Notes: generated from the letters alone by a model not told the origin. A stretch of DNA of 64,000 nucleotides from Megaustenia siamemsis (GCA_032433765.1 JAVIAB010000025.1:36751756-36815755), one strand, 5' to 3'. Positions 10,715 through 22,240 are shown, counted from the first letter of the stretch. Made by a program: numbers and translations.

Positions 10715-13700
10715 AGTAGCCTCCATCAGTCATAGTTGACTGTAGTAGCCTCGATCAGTCATAATTGACTGTAGTAGCCTCGATCGGTCATAATTGACTG
10801 TAGTAGCCTCCGTCAGTCATAGTTGACTGTAGTAGCCTCCTTGAGTCATAGTTGACTGTATTAGCCTCCGTCATTCATAGTTGACTGTAGTAGCCTCCAT
10901 GAGTCATAGTTGACTGTATTAGCCTCTATCAGTCATAGTTGATTGCAGTAGCCTTCATCAATAATAATTGACTAGTGGCCTAAATCAGTCATAATTGACT
11001 GTAGTAACCTCAGTCAGTCATAGATGACTGTAGTAGCCTCCATCAGTCATAAATGATTGTAGTAGTCTCCATCAGTCATAACAGACTGTAGTGGCCTAAG
11101 TCAGTCATAATTGACTGTAGCAACCTCCATCAGTCACAGTTGAATGATGTAGCCTCAATCAGTCAGAGTTAACTGTACTTGCCTCGATCAGTCATAGGTG
11201 ACTGTAGTAGTTTCTGTCAATCATAGTTAACTGTCGTAACCTCGATCAGTCATAGTTGACCGTTGTAGCTTTCATCAGTCATAGTTGACTGTAGTGGCCT
11301 CCATCAGTCGCAGTTGACTGTGGTAGTCTCCGTCAGTTATAGTTACTGTAGTAGCCTCCCTTAATCAAGATTAACTGCTGTAGCCTCCCTTAATCAAGAT
11401 TAACTGATGTAGCCTCCCTTAATCAAGATTAAACGCTGTAGCCTCCCTTAATCAAGATTAAACGCTGTAGCCTCCCTTAATCAAGATTAAACGCTGTAGC
11501 CTCCCTTAATCAAGATTAAACGCTGTAGCCTCCCTTAATCAAGATTAAACGCTGTAGCCTCCCTTAATCAAGATTAACTGATGTAGCCTCCCTTAATCAA
11601 GATTAAACGCTGTAGCCTCCCTTAAGCAAGATTAAACGCTGTAGCCTCCCTTAATCAAGATTAACTGATGTAGCCTCCTTTAATCAAGATTAACTGATGT
11701 AGCCTCCCTTAATCAAGATTAAACGCTGTAGCCTCCATCAATCATAGTTCACTGTTCTAGACTCGGTCAACCATAGTTCAAGAAGGTAGACTCCATCAGT
11801 CATAGTTGACTGTAGCAATCTCGATCAGTTATAGTTGACTGTAGTAGCCTCCGTTAATGATAGTCGATTGTAGTAGCCTCCATGAGTCATAGTAGGCTGT
11901 AGTAGCCTCTATGAGTTATAGTTGGCTGTAGTAGCCTCCATGAGTCATAGTTGGCTGTAGTAGCCTCCATGAGTTATAGTTGGCTGTAGTAGCCTCCATG
12001 AGTCATAGTTGGCTGTAGTAGCCTCCATGAGTTATAGTTGGCTGTAGTAGCCTCCATGAGTTATAGTTGGCTGTAGTAGCCTCCATGAGTCATAGTTAGC
12101 TGTAGTAGCCTCCATGAGTCATAGTTGGCTGTAGTAGCCTCCATGAGTCATAGTTGGCTGTAGTAGCCTCCATGAGTCATAGTTGGCTGTAGTAGCCTCC
12201 ATGAGTTATAGTTGGCTGTAGTAGCCTCCATGAGTCATAGTTGGCTGTAGTAGCCTCCACAAGTTAAAGTTGACTGTAGTAGCTTCCATCAGTCATAGTT
12301 GACTGTATTAGCTTCCATGAGTCATAGTTGACATCAGTAGCCTCCATGAGTCATAGATGACTGTATTAGCCTCCGTCAGTCATAGTTGACTGTATTAGCC
12401 TCCGTCATTCATGTTTGACTGTAGTAACCTCCATGAGTCATAGTTGGCTGTAGTAGCCTCCATGGGTTATAGTTGGCTGTAGTAGCCTCCATGAGTCATA
12501 GTTGGCTGTAGTAGCCTCCATGAGTCATAGTTGGCTGTAGTAGCCTCCATGAGTCATAGTTGGCTGTAGTAGCCTCCATGAGTTATAGTTGTCTGTAGTA
12601 GCCTCCATGAGTTATAGTTGGCTGTAGTATCCTCCATGAGTCATAGTTGGCTGTAGTAGCCTCCATGAGTCATAGTTGGCTGTAGTAGCCTCCATGAGTC
12701 ATAGTTGGCTGTAGTAGCCTCCATGGGTTATAGTTGGCTGTAGTAGCCTCCATGAGTTATAGTTGGCTGTAGTAGCCTCCATGAGTCATAGTTGGCTGTA
12801 GTAGCCTCCATGAGTCATAGTTGGCTGTAGTAGCCTCCATGAGTTATAGTTGGCTGTAGTAGCCTCCATGAGTCATAGTTGGCTGTAGTAGCCTCCACAA
12901 GTTAAAGTTGACTGTAGTAGCCTCCATGAGTCATAGTTGACTGTATTAGCCTCCGTCATTCATGTTTGACTGTAGTAACCTCCATGAGTCAAAGTTGACT
13001 GCATTAGCCTCCATGAATTATAATTGACTGTAGTAGTCTCCATGAGTCAAAGTTGACTGCATTAGCCTCCATGAGTTATAATTGACTGTAGTAGTCTCCA
13101 TGAGTCAAAGTTGACTGCATTAGCCTCCATGAGTTATAATTGACTGTAGTAGACTCCATGAGTCAAAGTTGACTGCATTAGCCTCCATGAGTTATAATTG
13201 ACTGTAGTAGACTCCATGAGTCAAAGTTGACTGCATTAGCCTCCATGAGTTATAGTTGACTGAAGTAGCCTCCATGAGTTATAGTTGACTGAAGTAGCCT
13301 CCATGAGTCAAAGTTGACTATAATAGCCTTCATCAGTCATAGTTGACTATAATAGCCTTCATCAGTCATAGTTGCCTATAATAGCCTCCGTCAGTCATAG
13401 TTGGCTATATAAGCCTCCGTCATTCATAGTTGACTATAATAGCCTCCGTCAGTCATAGTTGACTGTATTAGCCTCCGTCAGTCATAGTTGACTATAATAG
13501 CCTCCGTCATTCATAGTTGACTGTATTAGCCTCAGTCAGTCGTAGTTAACTATAGAAGCCTTCATCAGTCATAGTTGACTATATTAGCCTCCGTCAGTCA
13601 TAGTTGAATATATTAGCCTCCGTCAGTCATAGTTGACTATAATAGCCTCCGTCAGTCATAGTTAACTATAATAGCCTCCGTCAGTCATAGTTGACTACAG

Positions 13701-14268
13701 AAGCCTTCATCAGTCACAGTTGACTATATTAGCCTCCGTCAGTCATAGTTGACTATAGAAGCCTTCATCAGTCATAGTTGACTATAGTAGCCTTCGTCAG
13801 TCATAGTTGACTATAGAAGCCTTCATCAGTCATAGTTGACTATAGTAGCCTTCGTCAGTCATAGTTGACTGTAGAAGCCTTCATCAGTCATAGTTGACTA
13901 TAGTAGCCTCCATCAGTCATAGTTGACTATAATAGCCTCCGTCAGTCATAGTTGACTATAGAAGCCTTCATCAGTCATAGTTGACTATAGTAGCCTTCGT
14001 CAGTCATAGTTGACTGTAGAAGCCTTCATCAGTCATAGTTGACTATAGTAGCCTCCATCAGTCATAGTTGACTATATTAGCCTCCGTCAGTCATAGTTGA
14101 CTGTAGAAGCCTTCATCAGTCATAGTTGACTATAGTAGCCTCCATCAGTCATAGTTGACTATAATAGCCTCCGTCAGTCATAGTTGACTGTAGAAGCCTT
14201 CATCAGTCATAGTTGACTATAGTAGCCTCCATCAGTCATAGTTGACAGTAGTAACCTCCGTCAGTCAT
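10715..14268. repeat. 3.5-kb array of a 29-bp hairpin-forming unit
   Basis: About 122 copies of a 29-bp unit around TAGCCTCCATGAGTCATAGT. The commonest core, CAGTCATAGTTGACTG, is a perfect 6-bp inverted repeat with a 4-nt loop. A homogeneous subfamily at about 11350-11730 has the different palindrome TTAATCAAGATTAA at the same position and the same 29-bp period. The GAGTCATAGTTGGCT subfamily keeps pairing with one G-U. Subfamilies occur in blocks: mixed at 10715-11340, TTAATC type, GAGTCA/TTGGCT type at 11880-12900, and TTGACTATA type at 13300-14250 with longer-period repetition. Confidence 0.96.
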
Positions 14269-14274
14269 AGCTGA

Positions 14275-15300
14275 CTATGGATTTTCCAGCACCCCTAGAA
14301 ATGTTATTTTGTTCTTTCCTTTCTCCGTGTATTCACCTTTTCTATGAACCTGTCTGCTTCTTGTTTGAGTTGGAGCTTTAGAGTGTGTCTCCAAAAATTG
14401 CGGTCTGTAGCTATGTCTTCCCAGGCTGCAGGGTTTATGTTCAGAGTCTTCACGTTTACACACGTCTACAAATCAAAGTTTTGGGCTTCCACTGGTTCTT
14501 TTTCCATCTGCTAGTTGTCCATAAAGTATATCATTTGGTATGCGGCCATCTTTCATTCTATGTACGTGGCCAAGCCAGCGTAGCCTACGATGTTCGAGTA
14601 GAGTGTAGATGTTCTGGTCTGAGTAGAGTGTAGATGTTCTGGTTTGAGTAGTGTGTAGATGTTCTGGTTTGAGTAGAGTGTAGATGACTGGTTTGAGTAG
14701 AATGTAGATGTTCTGGTTTGAGTAGAATGTAGATGTTCTGGTTTGAGTAGTGTGTAGATTTTCTGGTTTGAGTAGAGTGTAGATGTTCTGGTTTGAGTAG
14801 AATGTAGATGTTCTGGTTTGAGTAGAATGTAGATGTTCTGGTTTGAGTAGAGTGTAGATGTTCTGGTTTGAGTAGAGTGTAGATGTTCTGGTTTGAGTAG
14901 AGTGTAGATGTTCTGGTTTGAGTAGAGTGTAGATGTTCTGGTTTGAGTAGAGTGTAGATGTTCTGGTTTGAGTAGAGTGTAGATGTTCTGGTTTGAGTAG
15001 AGTGTAGATGTTCTGGTTTGATTAGAGTGTAGATGTTCTGGTTTGAGTAGAATGTAGATTTTCTGGTTTGAGTAGAGTGTAGATGTTCTGGTTTGAATAG
15101 AATGTAGATGTTCTGGTTTGAGTAGAGTGTAGATGTTCTGGTTTGAGTAGAATGTAGATGTTCTGGTTTGAGTAGAGTGTAGATGTTCTGGTTTGAGTAG
15201 AGTGTAGATGTTCTGGTTTGATTAGAGTGTGGATGTTCTGGAGGCCTATTCGAGTTACATCTTAGTGTAGAGTGTTGTCGCGGATTCGATGGAAATAAAA
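14275..15300 (-). pseudogene. LINE ORF2 C-terminal pseudogene split by a 25-bp array
   Basis: Minus strand. The upstream flank (15300-15242) reads HRIRDNTLH, stop, DVTRIGLQNIHTL. Then comes the array. The downstream flank (14612-14275) resumes at QNIYTLLEHRRLRWLGHVHR, then MKDGRIPNDILYGQLADGKR, a basic linker, a frameshift, and NINPAAWEDIATDRNFWRHT then LKLQLKQEADRFIEKV. RRLRWLGHV and ILYGxLxxGKR are hallmark post-RT motifs of a large animal LINE group. The array sits exactly at the GLQNIYTLL segment. The copy is 5'-truncated and carries stops. Its 3' end abuts the 29-bp hairpin array. Confidence 0.85.
14612..15241 (-). repeat. 25-bp array derived from LINE codons
   Basis: About 25 copies of a 25-bp unit; on the minus strand CAGAACATCTACACTCTACT plus CAAAC. 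The unit equals the LINE codons for QNIYTLL just before RRLRWLGHV. Because 25 is not a multiple of 3, the frame rotates. Variation is mainly G/A at one position (TAGAGT/TAGAAT on +). Confidence 0.92.
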
Positions 15301-15307
15301 TTTAAAA

Positions 15308-15705
<398 letters not shown>

Positions 15706-16086
15706 GTCAAGGAACCACTGCCCATATTTGTACCACCCTTCCCAGGTTTTTTCTTGACATGCGCCGCTCCTGTAGCCCGCCTTTGCCATCCAGTCTGATG
15801 TTGAAGACTCCGCCTGGACAAGTACCTCCGGCAAGTGACTTACATTCTTCTCTCTCAGTTTAGTATGTTATTGCTAAGTAATTGTATTTCTCTATTCACC
15901 TTTATCTATTTGCGTTGAGTCTACTGTTCCTGATGAAGGAACATTGAACCGCAACGTTGATTTGTTTGTTCCTTGTTCCTCATCTACTCAAGCTCTAACT
16001 ATTGTTCTATTTTTTGTTTTATTTCACTTGTCGAGTTATCTTCTTCCTCTTTTCTCTTTTCACTGATCCCTAAAAGGTGTCGTGGT
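15706..16086. other. Spacer with a decayed hammerhead-like motif
   Basis: At 15930-15957 the plus strand has CTGATGA, a GG...CC segment, then GCAACGTT where a hammerhead would need GAAACGTC. The core is therefore mutated and no longer fits. Otherwise unassigned, T-rich toward 16080. Confidence 0.4.
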
Positions 16087-16281
16087 TTATATCATTTCTC
16101 GTTCTTGTGCTGCTCTAATTGTCTGAATCAGTGATTTTCCATTGTTGTTACATGTCTCTGTCACTGCATCTATCCATCTTCTACTGGCTCTTCCTCTTGG
16201 TCTTTTCCCATGCATTCTCGAGAAGAACGCCCTTGATGGTGATTGGTAAGGATTCATTCTGACCAGGTGGCCCAACCATTT
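16087..16281 (-). pseudogene. LINE ORF2 C-terminal fragment (LKWLGHLVRMNP type)
   Basis: Minus strand, one open frame: LKWLGHLVRMNPYQSPSRAF, FSRMHGKRPRGRASRRWIDA, then VTETCNNNGKSLIQTIRAAQ and EREMI before a TAA. WLGHLVRM plus the GKRPRGR linker and the terminal helix match the post-RT tail of non-LTR retrotransposons. This is a different family from the neighbours. Only about 65 codons remain, bounded upstream by a GTT-rich tract (16282-16320). No disabling change is seen in the remaining piece, but nothing N-terminal is present. Confidence 0.78.
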
Positions 16282-16454
16282 AAGTTGTTGTTGTTGTAAC
16301 TGTTGTTGTTGCTGTTGTCGACTTATATTGCTCCATTATTGATGACATCTAAAGCAGCTTGGACTATTCAACATCACGTGACGTGAGTACTGCTGGAAAT
16401 TGTCCACATTTCTTCGAGAGAATTGCCAAAACCTTTCTATCAGCTACTCATCAT

Positions 16455-16520
16455 CATCTTGTGCCGTCTCTACATCACAGGTTACATACCATGGAGCGCT
16501 ATTTTATTCCGGCTCTTGTC
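16455..16520 (-). pseudogene. Short LINE 3' terminus remnant
   Basis: The minus strand has RSMVCNL, stop, CRDGT, matching the RSMVANLRWGDGT terminus at 53820-53880 (shared DNA: GTGCCGTCTC... and ACCATGGAGCGC). It is flanked by CATCATCATC on its 3' side, as at 53810. Confidence 0.55.
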
Positions 16521-16589
16521 TCTGCTGCTACACCCTGTCATAGGTTCATCTATCTACCTCTTGATACTGTCAGCCCACTTTAGTCATGA

Positions 16590-18050
16590 ACAAGATCAGC
16601 TACTGCTATGTGTTTAGACATTAGACCAGCTTGAGTCACAAACAAGATCAGCTACTGCTATGTGTTTAGACATTTAGACCAGCTGGAGTCACAAACAAGA
16701 TCAGCTACTGCTATGTGTTTAGACATTTAGACCAGCTGGAGTCACAAACAAGATCAGCTACTGCTATGTGTTTAGACATTTAGACCAGCTGGAGTCACAA
16801 ACAAGATCAGCTACTGCTATGTGTTTAGACATTAGACCAGCTTGAGTCATGAACAAGATCAGCTACTGCTATGTGTTTAGACATTTAGACCAGCTTGAGT
16901 CACAAACAAGATCAGCTACTGCTATGTGTTTAGACATTTAGACCAGCTTGGGTCATGAACAAGATCAGCTACTGCTATGTGTTTAGACATTTAGACCAGC
17001 TTGTGTCACAAACAAGATCAGCTACTGCTATGTGTTTAGACATTTAGACCAGCTTGGGTCACAAACAAGATCAGCTACTGCTATGTGTTTAGACATTTAG
17101 ACCAGCTTGTGTCATGAACAAGATCATCTACTGCTATGTGTTTAGACATTTAGACCAGCTTGGGTCATGAACAAGATCAGCTACTGCTATGTGTTTAGAC
17201 ATTTAGACCATCTTGAGTCATGAACAAGATCAGCTACTGCTATGTGTTTAGACATTTAGACCAGCTTGGGTCATGAACAAGATCAGCTACTGCTATGTGT
17301 TTAGACATTTAGACCAGCTTGAGTCATGAACAAGATCAGCTACTGCTATGTGTTTAGACATTTAGACCAGCTTGGGTCATGAACAAGATCAGCTACTGCT
17401 ATGTGTTTAGACATTTAGACCAGATTGGGTCACAAACAAGATCAGCTACTGCTATGTGTTTAGACATTTAGACCAGCTTGAGTCACAAACAAGATCAGCT
17501 ACTGCTATGTGTTTAGACATTTAGACCAGCTTGAGTCACAAACAAGATCAGCTACTGCTATGTGTTTAGACATTAGACCAGCTTGAGTCATGAACAAGAT
17601 CAGCTACTGCTATGTGTTTAGACATTTAGACCAGCTTGAGTCACAAACAAGATCAGTTACTGCTATGTGTTTAGACATTTAGACCAGCTTGAGTCACAAA
17701 CAAGATCAGCTACTGCTATGTGTTTAGACATTAGACCAGCTTGGGACATGAACAAGATCAGCTACTGCTATGTGTTTAGACATTTAGACCAGCTTGTGTC
17801 ACAAACAAGATCAGCTACTGCTATGTGTTTAGACATTTAGACCAGCTTGGGTCATGAACAAGATCAGCTACTGCTATGTGTTTAGACATTTAGACCAGAT
17901 TGGGTCACAAACAAGATCAGCTACTGCTATGTGTTTAGACATTTAGACCAGCTTGAGTCACAAACAAGATCAGCTACTGCTATGTGTTTAGACATTTAGA
18001 CCAGCTTGGGTCATGAACAAGATCAGCTACTGCTATGTGTTTAGACATTT
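16590..18050 (-). repeat. 53-bp array derived from a LINE ORF terminus and 3' UTR
   Basis: About 27 copies of a 52-53 bp unit (on +, CAAGATCAGCTACTGCTATG then TGTTTAGACATTTAGACCAG and so on). On the minus strand the unit reads FMTQAGLNV then a stop and about 25 bp of 3' UTR. This matches FMSEANLNV-stop at the end of the adjacent LINE (18041-18070). Main variants: CATGA/CACAA, GAG/GGG/GTG, and ATT/ATTT. Confidence 0.93.
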
Positions 18051-18480
18051 AGATTAGCTTCGCTCATGAATAAGGCGCTGTGTTTGAGGTCATCACCGGT
18101 TCCCCATAGCTTGTCATGTATTACATGGTTGTTTCTGTAGACCATATTTGTGTTCTTATGGTGTTGAGACTGCTGCAGTCCTGTAGGATATGTTCTGGAG
18201 TTTGTTTGGATGCTCCTGTGATTCTGTTTTCCTAGCTTGCTTCAGGATTGTTTTTATTTCCTTGAGGCTCTGGTGTTGTTTGGGCTGTTGAAAGCTCCCA
18301 CCTGCTTTTACGAGCTCATCTGTTTTCTCATTTCCAGGGAGGCTACAATGTGCTGGTATCCACTGCAGGACTAGTTGTATCCTTTCTGACAGCGAACATT
18401 TGTTGTTCTTTATTTCTTGAGCTAGCCGCTATTAGATATTGTGGTCATAGGCGCCTTGACTTCCCTTGGAATATATTATA
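18041..18480 (-). pseudogene. LINE ORF2 C-terminus with RNase H remnant
   Basis: Minus strand contains LQWIPAHCSLPGNEKTDELV then KAGGSFQQP, the conserved C-terminal RNase H segment (W-I-P-x-H-C/G-x-x-G-N-E-x-A/T-D) of RNase H-bearing LINEs such as the I and Jockey-related groups. Further on are PEHILQDCSSLNTIRTQIWS, then EPVMTSNTAPYS in one frame and ALFMSEANLNV, stop (TAA at 18041) in another. Frameshifts separate these parts. The tail GLxV-stop type matches a canonical LINE end. The ORF end merges directly into the 53-bp array. Confidence 0.78.
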
Positions 18481-18785
18481 TGCTAAAAGGAGAGATAATT
18501 TGCGTAAATTTCAGTGTATTTACATGAGTTATGTCCCTTTGACCACTAAATTGTTATTTATAAACTTGAGAAGAAACGTTAAAATGTAAAATAGTTGTTC
18601 AAATAGCTGCGTTAGCTTTACTGAGGTGAAGGTCTTCACAAGAGAACATCCGACGTTTTAGCTTTGTGCCTTCTGCGGGGACACCGAGACCTACCAACTT
18701 GGGAATAAAAATAAGGCATAACCACAATCTGTATGTATGTGATTTGAACTGATGGAGTCGCATCATGTATATCATGTATATCTTG
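18481..18785. other. Spacer with a decayed hammerhead-like motif
   Basis: On the minus strand near 18676-18650 there is GCAGAAGGCACAAAGC then TAAAACGTCGG, resembling CTGATGA-stem II-GAAACGTC with the core mutated. No open coding motif recognised. Confidence 0.35.
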
Positions 18786-19371
18786 TATATCAACGCGTCA
18801 AATACTTGGGCACAATAATAACATCAGATGAAGACGCGCCACAGAAATAAAAAGTAGAATAGCTCAGGCCAAAATAGCATTTCAGAAAATGAAAAATATC
18901 TTATGTAACAAATCAATGTCAATAGAAATGAGAAAGAGAGCTCATTGGTGCTATATAGAACCAATTCTGACCTATGGAAGCGAATCATGGACAGTAGACA
19001 AACTAATGAAAAGACAATTAGAGTCCACAGAGATGGGATTTCTCAGAAGAATGTTGAAAGTTCCCTGGACAGTTAAAAAGAACAATGAAGACATTCTCAA
19101 AGAGGCCAACACATAAAGGGAGCTCCTAAAAAACATCAGAAAGAAACAATCAACATTTTTCTGAGACATCATGAGAAGTGGAAAGTTGGAATACTTGGTT
19201 ACAACTGGCAAAATACAGGGGAATAGAGATCACTGACGACAACGAGAGCAGATACTATAGCTTTTTGTCATGTCATGGAAAACAGTCAACAACAGAATTG
19301 ATTCGATGTACTGTGGATATAGAATTGTGGTTGGACATGATCGCCTACGCTAACCGGCATGGCACATGATG
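18786..19371 (+). pseudogene. LINE ORF2 C-terminal pseudogene, contiguous reference copy
   Basis: Plus strand, in order: RVKYLGTIITSDEDA (RT thumb), a frameshift, QAKIAFQKMKNILCNKSMSI, EMRKRAHWCYIEPILTYGSE, SWTVDKLMKRQLESTEMGFL, RRMLKVPWTVKKNNEDILKE, ANT, stop, then KLEYLVTTGKIQG, SCHGKQSTTELIRCTVDIEL and WLDMIAYANRHGT, stop. About 195 codons. It has stops and at least two frameshifts, and lacks endonuclease and RT catalytic core. It is the clearest uninterrupted copy of the post-RT region here, so it serves as the ruler for the LINE pieces at 9520-10330, 28570-29190 and 60830-61130. Confidence 0.88.
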
Positions 19372-19578
19372 CTACTGCAATTATTATTTTACTTTCCAAC
19401 ACAAGATTGACTTCCAGAGGTTTCTCCAGCTTTTTACCTCCTGTTCTATTTGTATTGCTCAATTTGTGTTTAAAACTTCGTCTTTTTCAGCAAAACGCCA
19501 AGCCGCACAAAAAAAAAACCATCTGGTCTAAAAGCTGTCAGCAACTCATAGTTGATTATGTTGATAAAAACAAAGTCA
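19372..19578. other. Unassigned spacer
   Basis: T-rich, with an A9 run near 19510. Nothing recognised. Confidence 0.4.
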
Positions 19579-19915
19579 AACCGTTTAGTCTGTTATTGTC
19601 TTTGTCTTTCTTGATGTCAGCTGTGTGGAATGTCTCTAGTTGTTGATTCTGTCTAGCTAAAACCGTTTAGTCTGTTATTATCTTTCTTGATGTCTGCTGT
19701 GTGGAATGTCTCTATTTGTTGATTCTGTCTAGCCAAACCGTTTAGCCTGTTATTATCTTTGTCTTTCTTGATGTCTGCTGTGTGGAATGTCTCTAGTTAT
19801 TGACTCTGTCTAGCCAAACCGTTTAGTCTGTTATTATCTTTCTTGATGTCTGCTGTGTGGAATGTCTCTATTTATTGATTCTGTCTAGCCAAACCGTTTG
19901 GTCTGTTATTTCTTT
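19579..19915. repeat. Alternating 81/75-bp tandem repeat
   Basis: About 4.2 copies beginning AAACCGTTTAGTCTGTTATT. Units alternate between having and lacking TTTGTC (positions near 19600, 19757 versus 19676, 19832), so the true period is a two-unit block of about 156 bp. Confidence 0.88.
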
Positions 19916-19985
19916 CTACGTTTTGCTGTTGAAGTGATTCCCCAACTGCCTTCCTAGTTCTTCTCTTCGAACTTTGTCTCTGCAA

Positions 19986-20032
19986 CTGGTTCCCTGACAT
20001 TTGTAATTGTTGTGGTATTTATCTTATCAATT
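19986..20032. repeat. Single 44-bp repeat unit at LINE 3' side
   Basis: TTCCCTGACATTTGTAATTG followed by TTGTGGTATTTATCTTATCA: one copy of the unit that forms the array on the other side of the LINE (21786-22240). Confidence 0.9.
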
Positions 20033-21785
20033 CTTCTACTTCTTCTACCTTTTTAGCTCCCTGTGGAGCATAGGTCTTCAACAAACACTTTCCAAGTCGT
20101 TATGTTTTTTGCCATTCTTTTAAGATCATTCCATGTCTTCCCCATCATCTTCATTTCTGCTTCTATCTGTCTTCTCCAAGAATTCCTTGGTCTTCCTCTT
20201 TGTCTTTTCCCCTGGGGATTCAAAAAAGGGCCTGTTGTGTAATACTCTCAGTTGGCTTCTGTAGTGTGTGTCCTATCCAGCGCCATCGTCTTCGCTGTAT
20301 CTCTTTATCCACTGGTATTTGACTGGTACATTTCCATAATTCTATGTTAGTGATTTTGTCCTGCCATTTCCATCCTTTTATTCTGCGTAAGCATCCATTA
20401 ATGAAAGTCTGTATCTTCGTGATTGTCAATTTTGTTGTTCTCCATGTTTCACAGCCGTATAATAGGACCACCTTAACATTTGAGTTGAAAATTTTTATTT
20501 TTGTATTTGACCTAATTTCTTTGGATTTCCATATGTTTCCCAGTGCAATGAAAGCTCCTCTTGCTTTTGATATCCTTATTTTGGTATCATTTTCTGTTCC
20601 TCCCTCTTTATCTATATTACTGCCCAGATATATATAAGATTGTACATCTAATAGGGGTATTTCTCCTAGTTTTATTTGGTTATTACCAACTGTATTAATT
20701 CTCATAATGTTGGTCTTATCTCTATTAATCTTAAGTCCTAGCTGTTGTGATCTCTCATCAAGTATACTCATTTTATCCTGCATCTGTTGATGGCTGTGTG
20801 ATAGGAGAGCTATGTCATCAGCAAAGTCTAAATCATTAAGTTGTTTGGTCAGTGACCACTGGATTCCATTTCTGTTGTTTTGAGTTATTTTCATAATCCA
20901 ATCTGTGGCCAGTAGAAAGAGAAATGGAGACAGAAGGCATCCCTGCCTTACTCCTGTTCTTATTTCAAATGCTTCTGTAAGCTGTCCTTCATGCACCACA
21001 CTACATTTCGGTCCTTCATACATTTTTTTCATCAGGTTAATAAACTTTATGGGATTCCGTAATGACTCAGCAACTTCCAAAGCATTCTTCTGTCTAAACT
21101 ATCAAATGCCTTTTCGTAATCTATGAATCCAATATAAAGTGGGGATTTTAGTTCTAAACTTTGTTCAACTATTATACGTAGAGTAGTTATTTGATCAGCA
21201 CATGATCTGTTCTTCCTAAAACCTGCGTGTTCATCTCTCAAATGTTTCTTTATGGCCTCTTTTAGTCTCTCCAGAATGATTCTGCTTAATATTTTTCCTG
21301 GCACTGACAGTAGCATAATTCCCCTATAATTTGTGCACTCCTATAAACTTCCTTTCTTTGGTAGTTTGATCATATAACCTTCTCTCCAGTCTTTAGGTAT
21401 TTCTTCCCTCTCCCAAATTTTATCTAATAGATTATGTAGCATCTTGGTAAAGGTGTTAATATCTGCTTTGATGGCTTCCGGGGGAATTTCATCTGGTCCT
21501 GTGGCTTTACCATCTTTTAATAGTTTGATGGCTTTCATTATTTCTTCTTTGCTTGGTTTTCCACAGTTAACGTGTAACTCTTCTTCTGCTGGTAGTATAT
21601 CTGGAGGATTATTTGAGCCGGGTCTGTTCAAAAGTTCTTCAAAGTGCTCTTTCCATCTCTCCATTTGTTCCCTTATATTACTAAGCAGATTTCCTTTCTT
21701 ATCTTTAATAAAGGCATTGATCTGTTTGTATTTTCCACTTAATTTCTTTGTGCTGTTGTACAGTTCTTTCATATTCCCTTTATCT
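20033..21785 (-). pseudogene. RTE-like LINE ORF2: RT domain and C-terminus, 5'-truncated
   Basis: Most complete retroelement here. Minus strand, N to C: MKELYNSTKKLSGKYKQINA to KLPKKGS (about 21772-21341; includes ATGPDEIPPEAIKA), a frameshift with TNYRGIMLLSVPGKILSRII and GFRKNRSCADQITTL (21316-21047), another frameshift, then RTGVRQGCLLSPFLFLLATD and LNDLDFADDIALL (RT motif with catalytic FADD), QLGLKINRDKTN, YGCETWR, RRWRWIGHTLQK. A T-run near 20223 shifts frame, after which NPQGKRQRGRPRNSWRRQIE through TWKVFVEDLCSTGS ends at a stop near 20055. Endonuclease is missing. A (GTAGAA)n-like 3' tail follows at 20033-20050. Four reading-frame breaks at most, so it is relatively young. Confidence 0.9.
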
Positions 21786-22240
21786 TATAAATTATTCCCT
21801 CATATTTGTAATTGTTGTGGTATTTATCTTATCGATTGTTCCCTGACATTTGTAATTGTTGTGGTTGTTATCTTATCGATTGTTCCCTGACATTTGTAAT
21901 TGTTGTGGTATTTATCTTATCGATTGTTCCCTGACATTTGTAATTGTTGTGGTATTTATCTTATCGATTGTTCCCTGACATTTGTAATTGTTGTGGTATT
22001 TATCTTTATCGATTGTTCCATGACATTTGTAATTGTTGTGGTATTTATCTTATCGATTGTTCCCTGACATTTGTAATTGTTGTGGTATTTATCTTATCGA
22101 TTGTTCCCTGACATTTGTAATTGTTGTGGTATTTATCTTATCGATTGTTCCCTCACATTTGTAATTGTTGTGATATTTATCTTATCGATTGTTCCCTGAA
22201 ATTGCAATTAGTGTGGTATATATCTTATCGATTGTTCCCC
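21786..22240. repeat. 44-bp array at LINE 5' side
   Basis: About 10 copies of a 44-bp unit starting TTGTTCCCTGACATTTGTAA and ending ATCTTATCGA. The first copy next to the LINE is diverged (CTCATATTTG) and one copy is near 22200 with GAAATTGCAATTAG. One copy has lost the variable GGTATT segment for GGTTGTT. Confidence 0.93.
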
